Position numbers and translations under genes: made by a program. Under the pieces are notes generated by a model. It saw only the letters and a program-made list of their open reading frames with translations, was not told where the DNA came from and searched no databases. Below are positions 1-6,907 of a stretch of DNA of 14,572 bases, piece by piece. The stretch is from positions 1 to 14,572 of the forward strand of contig CAIZKA010000233.1 in NCBI GenBank assembly GCA_903933395.1, written 5' to 3'. The DNA is from an uncultured beta proteobacterium. Lineage in GTDB: Bacteria; Pseudomonadota; Gammaproteobacteria; Burkholderiales; Rhodocyclaceae. The stretch's first letter is position 1. Each line of letters begins with the position of its first letter.

Positions 1-407
1 GACTGCAGCTTGGCGATTTCGGCCACTCCGGAAGGCACGAACACCGACTCGGGAATGAATTGCTTGCGATCCAGCTTGCGGTTCCTCAGGGTGATCTCGC
101 AGACGTCGAAGGTCACGCCCTGCCCGGCCAGCGTCTCGACCTGGACGTTATACGGGTTGCCATTCTTGTCCTTGGCACCCTCCATCAGGAAATCCACACC
201 CTGGGCGTGCGTGACGACCACGATCTTCGCCTTCGGATTGACTTCGAGATGATTGCCGATGTTGCGCAAGGCCGCGGTGGCGTTCGCCACATCGTTGACG
301 TGATAGACCACCTTGTCCTCCTGGTTGTCGGCAAGCGCCGCGCCGCCAACGAGAAACAGGGAAGCTGCCGCCATTGCCGTCGCAAGAACTTTTGTCATTC
401 TGTCCAT
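1..407 (-). CDS. DsrE-family periplasmic protein (3' end beyond window)
   Basis: The reverse strand encodes at least 135 residues and runs off the left edge without a stop. The N-terminus is a typical Sec signal peptide: MDRMTK, then a hydrophobic Ala/Leu/Val stretch ending in GGAALA-D, with likely cleavage after about residue 26. The mature part has the alternating beta-alpha pattern of DsrE/DsrF-like proteins: KVVYHVND (32-39), ALRNIGNHL (46-54), KIVVVTHAQGVDFL (61-74) and VPSGVAEIAKLQ at the cut end. One cysteine (C103, in TFDVCEITL) is a possible persulfide or redox site. Exported proteins of this family are common in sulfur-handling Proteobacteria, but their reaction is unknown and I assign none. 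The first ATG is chosen because AGGAG lies 6 bases upstream; a second ATG at 398 would remove only three residues. The gene is divergent from the efflux genes. Confidence 0.85.
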   Translation of the reverse strand, partial: MDRMTKVLATAMAAASLFLVGGAALADNQEDKVVYHVNDVANATAALRNIGNHLEVNPKAKIVVVTHAQGVDFLMEGAKDKNGNPYNVQVETLAGQGVTFDVCEITLRNRKLDRKQFIPESVFVPSGVAEIAKLQ

Positions 408-462
408 GTATTCTCCTCTGTGGGTAGCCGGGGTAGCAACCCCGATTTGCTTTAATCCTAAG

Positions 463-491
463 ACAATACTCGTGTCGAATCCCGTTTTCAA
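463..491 (-). promoter_or_regulatory. Sigma70-type promoter for the DsrE-family gene
   Basis: Read on the minus strand, a TTGAAA -35 box (486-491) and a TATTGT -10 box (463-468) are separated by exactly 17 bases. Each matches consensus at four to five positions. Transcription would start near 456, giving a leader of about 50 bases. The leader contains a small perfect hairpin (CGGGGT/ACCCCG, 429-444) and the AGGAG ribosome site. Confidence 0.6.
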
Positions 492-530
492 CACGGAGCT
501 ATACAGGATGGTTATGCAGCACTTGATTTT

Positions 531-552
531 GGCTATGCCGGCAGGCATAGCC
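531..552. promoter_or_regulatory. Perfect inverted repeat, candidate operator upstream of the efflux operon
   Basis: GGCTATGCC (531-539) and GGCATAGCC (544-552) form a perfect 9-bp inverted repeat around a 4-base centre, ending 71 bases before the adaptor start. No T-run follows on either strand in the terminator position, and neither flanking gene ends here, so a terminator is unlikely. A weak TTGATT (523-528) with CATAGC 17 bases later (546-551) would put the repeat across a promoter spacer and -10. That arrangement suits a repressor site, but the role is inference. No regulator gene is adjacent. Confidence 0.4.
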
Positions 553-623
553 GGCCGTCCGCAGAAACATTGCCTTACGCGGCCGCGCGCGGCGCGTACG
601 CCCGTGTCGGCTAGAATTGCCGC

Positions 624-2165
624 ATGAACAAGCGTTCGCTCATCATTTTCCTGGCAGTGCTTTCCGTCGCCGGCGCCGGCGGCTATGCCGCATGGAGAAC
701 ATGGGACCGCGCCGGCGACACGCCGAAATACAAATTGGCCAAAGTAGAGTCCGGCCTGCTGACGGCCGCAGTTTCCGCCACCGGCACGCTGAATCCCGTG
801 GTCTCGGTCCAGGTCGGATCGCAGGTCTCGGGGCAGATCAAGGAGATCCTGGTCGACTTCAACTCGCCGGTGAAGTCCGGCCAGTTGATCGCGCGACTGG
901 ACCCTGAGACCTACGAGCATCGTGTGCGCCAGGCTCAGGCGGACGTGGATGCCGCCCGCGCCGGACAGGGCGTGCAACAGGCGGAAGTGTCCCGTTCCCG
1001 CGCCAACCTGTCCAACGCCCAGCGCGACTACGAACGCAAGAAGACGCTGGTGGAGAAGAACTTCATCTCTCCGGCGGAGCGCGATACGGCGCAGAACAAT
1101 CTGGATGCGGCCCGCGCCGCCCTCGCCTCGGCCGATGCCCAAGTGAAGAACGGCGACGCGGTCGTCCGCCAGCGCGAGGCCCAGTTGGCAGCTGCCCGCG
1201 TCGATCTGGAACGCACGTCGATCAGGGCGCCGGTGGATGGCATCGTGGTCAAGCGCAGCATCGAGCCGGGACAAACGGTGGCGGCCAGCCTTCAGGCGCC
1301 GGAGCTTTTTGTCATCGCCAAGAACCTGACGGATATGCAGGTGGAAACCTCGATCGATGAGGCCGATGTCGGTCGCGTCAGCGTCGGCCAGAAAACCAGC
1401 TTCACTGTGGATGCCTTCCCCGGCCGCGATTTCGAGGGCGAGGTGCGACAAGTGCGCAAGGCCGCCACCGTGGTGTCGAACGTCGTCACCTACACCGTGG
1501 TGATTTCGGCAGCGAACCCCGATCTCACCCTATTGCCGGGAATGACCGCCAACGTGCGCATCGTCACCGCGCAGAAGGTCAAGGCACTCAAGGTGCCCAA
1601 TGCAGCCTTGCGTTTTCGCCCGGCGGGCAGCAGCGACGAAAAGAAGCCCGTAGTCGCCGTGTCGCCAGCGCCGACTTCTGCTGCCGCCGCATCGAGCGGT
1701 GGCGGTTCCGGCGGCGGCCTCGCCCAGCAGCGCGAACGCCTGGTTGCCGAACTCAAGCTCGATTCCGGTCAGACGGCCAAGGTCGATACCATTTTCGACA
1801 GCATGCGCGACAAATTCAAGGCGGCGCGCGACTTGCCCGAAGCTGAAAAGGGCAAGGCGCAGGAACGCAATCGCGCCGACGTCCGCGAGCGGGTTTCGGC
1901 GCTGCTCACGCCGGAGCAGAAGAAGCGCTACGACGAAATGGCCGGCGAAGCGCAAGCCGCTCGGGCCGGCGGCGGCAGCGGCAGGGTCTGGATCGTCGGC
2001 GACGACGCCAACCCGAAGGCGGTCAGCGTCCGTCTCGGCCTGAACGACGGCAGCATGACCGAGATCGTCTCGGGCGACATCAAGGAAGGCAGCGAAGTGA
2101 TCGTCGGCCAACAGACCGCAACTGGCGCCAAACCCTCCGGCATTCCCGGCCCGCGGCTGTTTTAG
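624..2165 (+). CDS. macA: MacA-like periplasmic adaptor (membrane fusion protein) with inserted helical segment
   Basis: This 513-residue HlyD/MacA-family adaptor should link the inner-membrane ABC transporter encoded next to an outer-membrane channel. Residues 6-24 form an N-terminal membrane anchor. Next come the first lipoyl half (about 58-95, VGSQVSGQIKEILVDFNSPV), a long alpha-helical hairpin (95-195), the second lipoyl half (TSIRAPVDGIVVKRSIEPGQ, 198-217) and the beta-barrel and membrane-proximal domains (about 235-330 and 453-505). The usual ALRFRP-to-RVWIV junction is split by about 115 extra residues (336-452). These contain an Ala/Gly/Ser linker, a charged helical stretch (366-441) with LTPEQKKRYDEM (428-439), and another Gly-rich linker. 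No TolC-like gene is in the window. No Shine-Dalgarno precedes the ATG; a TAGAAT six bases upstream of the ATG would allow a leaderless transcript. The gene is separated from the ATPase gene by 11 bases. Family assignment is firm; the substrate is unknown. Confidence 0.9.
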   Translation: MNKRSLIIFLAVLSVAGAGGYAAWRTWDRAGDTPKYKLAKVESGLLTAAVSATGTLNPVVSVQVGSQVSGQIKEILVDFNSPVKSGQLIARLDPETYEHRVRQAQADVDAARAGQGVQQAEVSRSRANLSNAQRDYERKKTLVEKNFISPAERDTAQNNLDAARAALASADAQVKNGDAVVRQREAQLAAARVDLERTSIRAPVDGIVVKRSIEPGQTVAASLQAPELFVIAKNLTDMQVETSIDEADVGRVSVGQKTSFTVDAFPGRDFEGEVRQVRKAATVVSNVVTYTVVISAANPDLTLLPGMTANVRIVTAQKVKALKVPNAALRFRPAGSSDEKKPVVAVSPAPTSAAAASSGGGSGGGLAQQRERLVAELKLDSGQTAKVDTIFDSMRDKFKAARDLPEAEKGKAQERNRADVRERVSALLTPEQKKRYDEMAGEAQAARAGGGSGRVWIVGDDANPKAVSVRLGLNDGSMTEIVSGDIKEGSEVIVGQQTATGAKPSGIPGPRLF

Positions 2166-2176
2166 GGATTTCCCGC

Positions 2177-2893
2177 ATGAGCGCGCCGCTGATCCGGGTC
2201 GAGGAACTGACCAAGGATTACGTCATGGGCAGCAACGTGGTGCCGGCCCTGTGCGGGGTCAGTCTCGACATCGCGGCCGGCGAGTTCGTCGCCGTCATGG
2301 GCCCGTCCGGCTCCGGCAAGTCGACCTTCATGAATCTGCTTGGCTGCCTGGATCACCCCAGTGGCGGTCGTTACTGGCTGGACGGGCAGGAAGTGTCGCA
2401 GCTATCCGGCGACCAACTCGCCCGCGTGCGCAACCGCAAGCTCGGCTTCGTCTTCCAGCATTTCAACCTGCTGGCCCGCACCTCCGCGCTGGACAATGTC
2501 GCCCTGCCTCTGCTTTACAGCGCGATGCCGCCCTCGGAGCGAAATCGGCACGCCGAGCAACGCCTCGTCCAGGTCGGCCTGGCGGAACGCATGGACCACC
2601 ACCCGGCGCAGCTCTCCGGCGGTCAGCAGCAACGCGTGGCGATTGCCCGCGCCCTGGTGAATGATCCGCAACTGGTGCTCGCCGACGAGCCGACCGGCGC
2701 GCTGGATTCACGCACCAGCGTCGAAATCATGGCGCTTCTGCAACAGCTCAACCGCGAAGGCATCACCATCGTGCTGGTAACCCACGAGCACGACGTCGCT
2801 CATTTCGCCGGACGCATCATCAGCTTTCGCGACGGCAAGGTCATCGAAGACAAAACCAATGCCGCCAACGACGCGGCGGCGCTCCTCGCATGA
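2177..2893 (+). CDS. MacB-like ABC transporter ATP-binding protein
   Basis: This 238-residue nucleotide-binding subunit has every expected motif: Walker A GPSGSGKST (42-50), Q-loop FVFQHFNLL (Q94), signature LSGGQQQR (146-153), Walker B LVLADE followed by PTGALD (166-176), and the switch histidine in VTHEHD (H203). It belongs to the LolD/MacB type of ATPase that drives mechanotransmission rather than pore transport. Here it is a separate polypeptide, whereas E. coli MacB fuses ATPase and permease. The start ATG sits 11 bases after the adaptor stop, and the frame begins with the typical beta-strand LIRVEELTKDY. The stop is the TGA of an ATGA at 2890-2893, which leads into an unusual spacer before the permease. 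Confidence 0.93.
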   Translation: MSAPLIRVEELTKDYVMGSNVVPALCGVSLDIAAGEFVAVMGPSGSGKSTFMNLLGCLDHPSGGRYWLDGQEVSQLSGDQLARVRNRKLGFVFQHFNLLARTSALDNVALPLLYSAMPPSERNRHAEQRLVQVGLAERMDHHPAQLSGGQQQRVAIARALVNDPQLVLADEPTGALDSRTSVEIMALLQQLNREGITIVLVTHEHDVAHFAGRIISFRDGKVIEDKTNAANDAAALLA

Positions 2894-3012
2894 GCGTCCA
2901 GCGCAGGGCCGCCCCAAGCGGACGCCCGCCAAAACCTTGGAGGCCGGGCTCCGCATGGCCGAACCATGATCACCCCCTTCCTCGGGAAGGGGGATGGGGG
3001 AAAGGTCCATGA
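2890..3012 (+). repeat. GC-rich inverted-repeat spacer between ATPase and permease genes, bracketed by ATGA
   Basis: About 115 bases separate the ATPase and permease genes. They contain GCGTCC/GGACGC (2894-2899 with 2920-2925), CCAAG/CTTGG (2914-2918 with 2936-2940), and a perfect 9-bp hairpin CCCCCTTCC/GGAAGGGGG with a 3-base loop (2973-2993). The spacer begins at an ATGA whose TGA is the ATPase stop and ends at an ATGA whose ATG is the permease start. An uninterrupted 40-codon frame connects the two. I read it as an extragenic palindromic repeat, possibly with coupled translation through it. A functional 40-residue protein is unlikely, because the composition follows the palindromes. Confidence 0.5.
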
Positions 3013-4244
3013 ATTTTGCCGCGACCCTCCGCATCGCGCTGCTCGCGCTGCGCGTCAACAAGATGCGCTCGGCGCTGACCATGCTCGGCATCATCATCGG
3101 CGTCGCGGCGGTGATCGTCATGATCGCCGTCGGCGGCGGCGCGCAGGCACGCGTCGAGGATCAGATCCGCAGCCTCGGTTCCAACATCATCATGGTGCTG
3201 TCGGGCTCGATGACCTCTGGTGGCGCGCGCGGCGGCAGCGGTTCGCAGCCAACGATTACCGAGGACGACGCCTACGCGCTGAACCGCGAGATCGACGAAA
3301 TCCAGGCTGCCGCGCCGTCTCTGCGCGGCAGCGGACAGGTAGTGGTCGGCAATGCCAACTGGTCCACGGTGTTTTACGGCACCTCGCCGGAGTATCTAGA
3401 AGTCCGCGAATGGGCGGTAGTCGAAGGTCGCGGCTTCGAGCAGGCGGAAATTAATGGCGCCGGCAAAGTGGTACTGCTGGGACAGACCGTGGCGAAAAAT
3501 CTCTTCGGCGACTCCAGCCCGATCGACCAGGTGGTCCGCGTGCGCAAGGTACCGCTCACGGTCATCGGCGTTCTGGAGCGCAAGGGGCAAAACATGATGG
3601 GTCAGGATCAGGACGACATCATCCTGATGCCGATCAGCACGGCCAGGAAGCGCGTGCTCGGCTCGGCGCAGCAGGCCAAGAGCCGCAGCGTCTCGTCGAT
3701 CATGGTCAAGGTGAAGGACGGCGCCGACATGGGCGCGGCGGAAGCGCGCATGCGCGAACTGCTGCGGCAGCGCCACCGTCTGCAACCCGGACAGGACGAC
3801 GACTTTTACGTGCGCAACCTGTCCGAGATTCTCCAGGCCCAGGAAGCCTCCTCGAAGGTGATGTCGCTGCTGCTGGCGGCCGTCGCCTCGGTCTCCCTGC
3901 TGGTGGGCGGTATCGGCATCATGAACATCATGCTGGTCTCGGTCACCGAGCGCACCCGCGAGATCGGGCTGCGCATGGCCGTCGGCGCGCGCGCGCGGGA
4001 CATCCTGACCCAGTTCCTGGTCGAAGCCGTCACGCTCTCCCTGATCGGCGGCACCATCGGCATCCTTCTCGGCGTCGGCGGCGCCATGGCGATTGCCGAA
4101 CTCGCCGGATGGCGCACCGAGCTTTCGGGCAGCTCGATCGTGCTCGCGGCGGGCTTTGCCGGCGCGATCGGCATATTCTTCGGCTACTACCCGGCAAAGA
4201 AGGCCTCGCGCCTGCTGCCCATTGAAGCGCTGCGCTACGAGTGA
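3009..4244 (+). CDS. MacB-like ABC transporter permease
   Basis: This 411-residue protein has the MacB/FtsX layout. One N-terminal membrane helix (about 22-45, TMLGIIIGVAAVIVMIAVG) is followed by a large periplasmic MacB_PCD domain (about 46-280). Three C-terminal helices follow (about 284-308, 338-362, 376-396). The conserved FtsX-domain segment GGIGIMNIMLVSVTERTREIGLRMAVGA covers 300-327, and the C-terminus GYYPAKKASRLLPIEALRYE is typical of the family. It should dimerise with the ATPase upstream and dock to the adaptor to expel substrates from the periplasm. I prefer ATG 3009, which has AAAGG just upstream and gives the usual MNF...LRIALLALR beginning. The in-frame ATG at 2994 lies at the foot of a hairpin. 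The stop falls in a GTGA that touches the next gene. Confidence 0.92.
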   Translation: MNFAATLRIALLALRVNKMRSALTMLGIIIGVAAVIVMIAVGGGAQARVEDQIRSLGSNIIMVLSGSMTSGGARGGSGSQPTITEDDAYALNREIDEIQAAAPSLRGSGQVVVGNANWSTVFYGTSPEYLEVREWAVVEGRGFEQAEINGAGKVVLLGQTVAKNLFGDSSPIDQVVRVRKVPLTVIGVLERKGQNMMGQDQDDIILMPISTARKRVLGSAQQAKSRSVSSIMVKVKDGADMGAAEARMRELLRQRHRLQPGQDDDFYVRNLSEILQAQEASSKVMSLLLAAVASVSLLVGGIGIMNIMLVSVTERTREIGLRMAVGARARDILTQFLVEAVTLSLIGGTIGILLGVGGAMAIAELAGWRTELSGSSIVLAAGFAGAIGIFFGYYPAKKASRLLPIEALRYE

Positions 4245-4255
4245 GCGGAGGACAA

Positions 4256-5761
4256 ATGGCGGAAGAAATCGAACTCAAGCTGGCGCTGGCCGAAACCCAT
4301 CAGGCGCGCTTCCTGCGGCACCCGATGCTGAAGCAGGCTCTCGGGCGCCATATTGAAACTCTCGACAACATTTATTACGACACGGCGGATCTTTCCCTGC
4401 GTCGCCGCGGCATTGCGCTGCGCCTTCGCCGCAAGGGGCGCGACTGGTTGCAAACGGTCAAGCTGGCAGGCGCGTCGCACGCCGGGCTCTCCAGCCGGCC
4501 GGAGTGGGAAGTCCCTTATACCGGGCATTTCGACTTTTCCGGCGTTGACCAGCCTGCCGTGCGCGATTGGCTGCAGCGCCCCAAGCTGCTGGCTCGCATC
4601 ATCCCCATCTGCGAAACGCGGTTCCGGCGCGTCACCTGGAAATTCAACGCGGCTCCCGGCGTCGTGCTGCTTACGCTGGATCGCGGCTGGATCATCGCAA
4701 GCGGCCGGCGCGAAGCCATTTCCGAAGTTGAACTGGAGCTCGCCGCGGCACCGGTGCATGCCATCTTCGCGATTGCCACCCAACTTGCCCAGCGGGTTGC
4801 CCTGACGCCATCGGTATTGTCCAAGGCGGAGCGCGGCTATCGCCTGCACCTTGGCACACCGCCCCGGCCGTTCAAGGCCGAAACCGTAGCCCTGTCTCCG
4901 GCCATGCCGCCGTTCGAGGCCTTTCGCTGCATCGCCATGTCATGCCTGGAGCACCTGCAGCAGAATCACCACGGCGCACTGACCCGTGACGACCCCGAGT
5001 ACATACATCAGATGCGCGTGGCGACGCGGCGCCTGCGTGCAGCCCTGCGACTTTTTGCACCGGTACTGCCGGACCAACTTGCCGGGTCCCTGCGTACGCC
5101 GCTCACCGCCCTGATGACCCACCTCGGCCGGGCCCGCGATCTCGACGTGCTGCTGACCGAAATTGCCAACCCGGTACTGGCTGCCCTTCCCGATGAGCCG
5201 CGACTGCCCGCACTGGCCGGCGACATCACCAACCGCCGCTATGTCGCTCGCCAGCAGGCGCTGGCCCTGCTCGCGGCGCCAGATTACGGACGCACGCTGC
5301 TGGCCGCACTCGAGACGCTGCATCCGGTTCCGGCAGGCGACGGCGCCGCGATACCGCTGCGGACATTCGCCAGAGATCGCCTGCGTCGGCTGCGCACAAA
5401 GCTGCGCCGGCTGGCCGCCGCGGCCGACCTTCAGGATCCCGCGTCGCTGCACGCCCTGCGGATCGGGGTCAAGCGCCTGCGCTACGCACTGGAGTTCTTT
5501 GCCCCGCTGGCGCCGGACGGTGCCTTCAGCCGGGTATTGCAACGCCTCGCCGGCGTGCAGGACACGCTGGGACAGCTCAACGACCTGGCCAATGCCGGCG
5601 CCCTGCTGATGGATTGCGCGGGCGACGATCCCCGACTGCGCGAGGCGGTCACCTTGATCGGCGGCTGGCACGGTCCGCGCTACGCCGGCCTGCAGGCCGC
5701 CGTAGCGCGCGAATTGCCGCGACTGACCCGCCTGCGCCTGCCGCGTCTTTCCGCCGCGTAA
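4256..5761 (+). CDS. CYTH and CHAD domain-containing protein
   Basis: This 501-residue protein has two domains. The N-terminal CYTH (triphosphate tunnel) domain covers about 1-200. It begins with the signature ExExK (E4, E6, K8 in EEIELKL) and has tunnel-type basic and acidic residues in ALRLRRKG (54-61), TVKL (67-70) and SEVELEL (156-162). The C-terminal CHAD domain (about 215-495) contains two repeat-like basic helices: IHQMRVATRRLRAALRLF (250-267) and LHALRIGVKRLRYALEFF (398-415). CHAD domains bind polyphosphate and CYTH enzymes hydrolyse triphosphates or polyphosphate, so a polyphosphate-linked role is likely; the exact substrate is not shown. ATG 4256 is chosen because GGAGG lies just upstream and the CYTH signature sits right at the N-terminus. 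An in-frame GTG at 4241, overlapping the permease stop as GTGA, would add five residues. The SixA-type gene follows after 52 bases. Confidence 0.92.
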   Translation: MAEEIELKLALAETHQARFLRHPMLKQALGRHIETLDNIYYDTADLSLRRRGIALRLRRKGRDWLQTVKLAGASHAGLSSRPEWEVPYTGHFDFSGVDQPAVRDWLQRPKLLARIIPICETRFRRVTWKFNAAPGVVLLTLDRGWIIASGRREAISEVELELAAAPVHAIFAIATQLAQRVALTPSVLSKAERGYRLHLGTPPRPFKAETVALSPAMPPFEAFRCIAMSCLEHLQQNHHGALTRDDPEYIHQMRVATRRLRAALRLFAPVLPDQLAGSLRTPLTALMTHLGRARDLDVLLTEIANPVLAALPDEPRLPALAGDITNRRYVARQQALALLAAPDYGRTLLAALETLHPVPAGDGAAIPLRTFARDRLRRLRTKLRRLAAAADLQDPASLHALRIGVKRLRYALEFFAPLAPDGAFSRVLQRLAGVQDTLGQLNDLANAGALLMDCAGDDPRLREAVTLIGGWHGPRYAGLQAAVARELPRLTRLRLPRLSAA

Positions 5762-5813
5762 CCGCCTTGCAACAAGAATGATGGATGATTGACCGCACAC
5801 AGGAGGAGCCCCG

Positions 5814-6275
5814 ATGGAACTGATACTCTGGCGCCACGCCGAAGCCGAGGAAGCCGACGGCACCATCGCCGATCACAAGCGCCGCCTGACCGCCCGCGGC
5901 GAAAAGCAGGCGAAGCAGGTCGCGCGCTGGCTGCACCGCCACCTGCCGCGCAAGCGCAAGGTTCTGGTCAGCCCCGCCGAACGCACCCAGCAAACGGTCC
6001 ACGCACTGGAGTTGCCCTACGAGATCGAACCCGGGCTCGCTCTGGGAACTTCCGCAACGGACGTGCTGACGATCGCCGGCTGGCCCGACCAGAGCGGAGC
6101 GGTGCTGATCGTCGGGCACCAGCCGACCTTTGGCCGTGTGGCCTCATTGCTGCTGGCGGGCGAGGAAGCGGACTGGTCGGTCAAGAAAGGCGGAGTCTGG
6201 TGGTTTTCCGGCCGCGAGCGCGAGGGAGTCAGGCAAACCGTCCTGCGCGCGGTGCTTAATCCCGATTTCCTCTGA
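5814..6275 (+). CDS. sixA: SixA-type phosphohistidine phosphatase
   Basis: This 153-residue member of the histidine phosphatase (branch 1) superfamily matches SixA in length. The catalytic RHA motif is at R7-H8 (LILWRHAEAEE). The second arginine lies in VSPAERTQQT (R57), and the second histidine in IVGHQPTFGR (H102). SixA removes phosphate from phosphohistidine on signalling or PTS-type proteins; the target here is not evident. AGGAGG lies 8 bases before the ATG. Neighbouring SixA and CHAD genes are common in Proteobacteria, which supports a shared phosphate-related role. The gene probably belongs to the transcript that starts at the adaptor. Confidence 0.88.
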   Translation: MELILWRHAEAEEADGTIADHKRRLTARGEKQAKQVARWLHRHLPRKRKVLVSPAERTQQTVHALELPYEIEPGLALGTSATDVLTIAGWPDQSGAVLIVGHQPTFGRVASLLLAGEEADWSVKKGGVWWFSGREREGVRQTVLRAVLNPDFL

Positions 6276-6302
6276 GTTCGCCGAGCCGAACGCGGGGCCG
6301 GA

Positions 6303-6340
6303 CTTTTGATAACGGTTGCGGAAACCGGCGTCTTTTGATA
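6303..6340 (+). promoter_or_regulatory. Hairpin flanked by CTTTTGATA direct repeats upstream of marR-type gene
   Basis: CTTTTGATA occurs twice (6303-6311 and 6332-6340), flanking a perfect 5-bp hairpin CGGTT-GCGGA-AACCG (6313-6327). The hairpin followed by GCGTCTTTT could be a weak terminator for the sixA-type gene. The unusually AT-rich stretch that follows (about 6333-6362, including TATTAA 17 bases after TTTTGA) is the likely regulator promoter. The region may also carry the regulator's own operator. All roles are inferred; only the repeats are directly seen. Confidence 0.35.
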
Positions 6341-6391
6341 TTTTAGGCATCGATATATTAATCAGGCTGATCACGCCAGCGCCATATTCCA

Positions 6392-6883
6392 ATGTCAAAA
6401 AAACCCGCTTCCGACACCGAAACGCGCGCCACTTCGGAGCATGCCCCCGACTTGCGGCTATGGTTGCGCACCCTGGCCTGTACCAACCTGATCGAGAACC
6501 ACATCCGTTCGCGCCTGCGCGCCGAGTTCGACATCACGCTGCCGCGCTTCGACCTGATGGCCCAGCTTGAACGCTCTCCACAAGGCCTCAAGATGGGCGA
6601 ACTGTCCAAGCGCATGATGGTGACCGGCGGCAACGTAACCGGCATCACCGATCAACTGGTCGCCGAAAAACTTGTGGTGCGCGAAGACAGTCCCAAGGAC
6701 CGCCGCGCCTACATCGTCAAGCTGACCCCGGAAGGGCGTCGCAGCTTCCGCAAAATGGCCGAAGCCCATGAAACCTGGGTCGTCGACCTGTTCGCCGGCA
6801 TGGACGAGAAACAGCGTAGCCAGTTGTACGATTTGCTGGCAGTCCTCAAGGCCAGCGCTTCGAAGGTGGCAACGAAGAAATAG
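6392..6883 (+). CDS. MarR-family transcriptional regulator
   Basis: This 163-residue protein carries a winged helix-turn-helix of MarR type. Helices LPRFDLMAQLERSPQGLKMGELSKRMMV (50-77) and NVTGITDQLVAEKLVVRE (81-98) form the DNA-binding part. The wing has the family motif DxRxxxVxLT as KDRRAYIVKLTPEGR (102-116). N- and C-terminal helices would form the dimer interface. About 25 polar residues precede the first helix. No ribosome site is visible before ATG 6392, and no better in-frame start exists. MarR proteins usually repress themselves and nearby genes in response to phenolic or other lipophilic ligands. Its neighbours (SixA-type upstream, convergent reductase downstream) do not identify its target. 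Confidence 0.9.
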   Translation: MSKKPASDTETRATSEHAPDLRLWLRTLACTNLIENHIRSRLRAEFDITLPRFDLMAQLERSPQGLKMGELSKRMMVTGGNVTGITDQLVAEKLVVREDSPKDRRAYIVKLTPEGRRSFRKMAEAHETWVVDLFAGMDEKQRSQLYDLLAVLKASASKVATKK

Positions 6884-6888
6884 CGCTG

Positions 6889-6907
6889 CCGGCCCCTAAG
6901 GAGCCGG
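6889..6907. terminator. Possible shared hairpin at the convergent gene ends
   Basis: CCGGC and GCCGG flank CCT-A-AGG with one mismatched pair, making an imperfect stem-loop. It lies between the MarR-type stop and the reductase stop, which are only 12 bases apart, and it overlaps the reductase stop codon. No T-run follows on either strand, so intrinsic termination is uncertain. Confidence 0.25.

Noticed and set aside
531..552. Inverted repeat as an intrinsic terminator
   Set aside because: No gene ends nearby and no T-run follows on either strand in the right place.
4241..4255. GTG start of the CYTH-CHAD gene overlapping the permease stop
   Set aside because: The only good ribosome site (GGAGG) lies downstream of the GTG and serves ATG 4256, where the CYTH signature begins at once. 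Not fully excluded.
4940..5866. Minus-strand frame of about 300 codons across the CHAD region
   Set aside because: The sense strand has both CHAD motifs; the antisense product has skewed composition and no motif.
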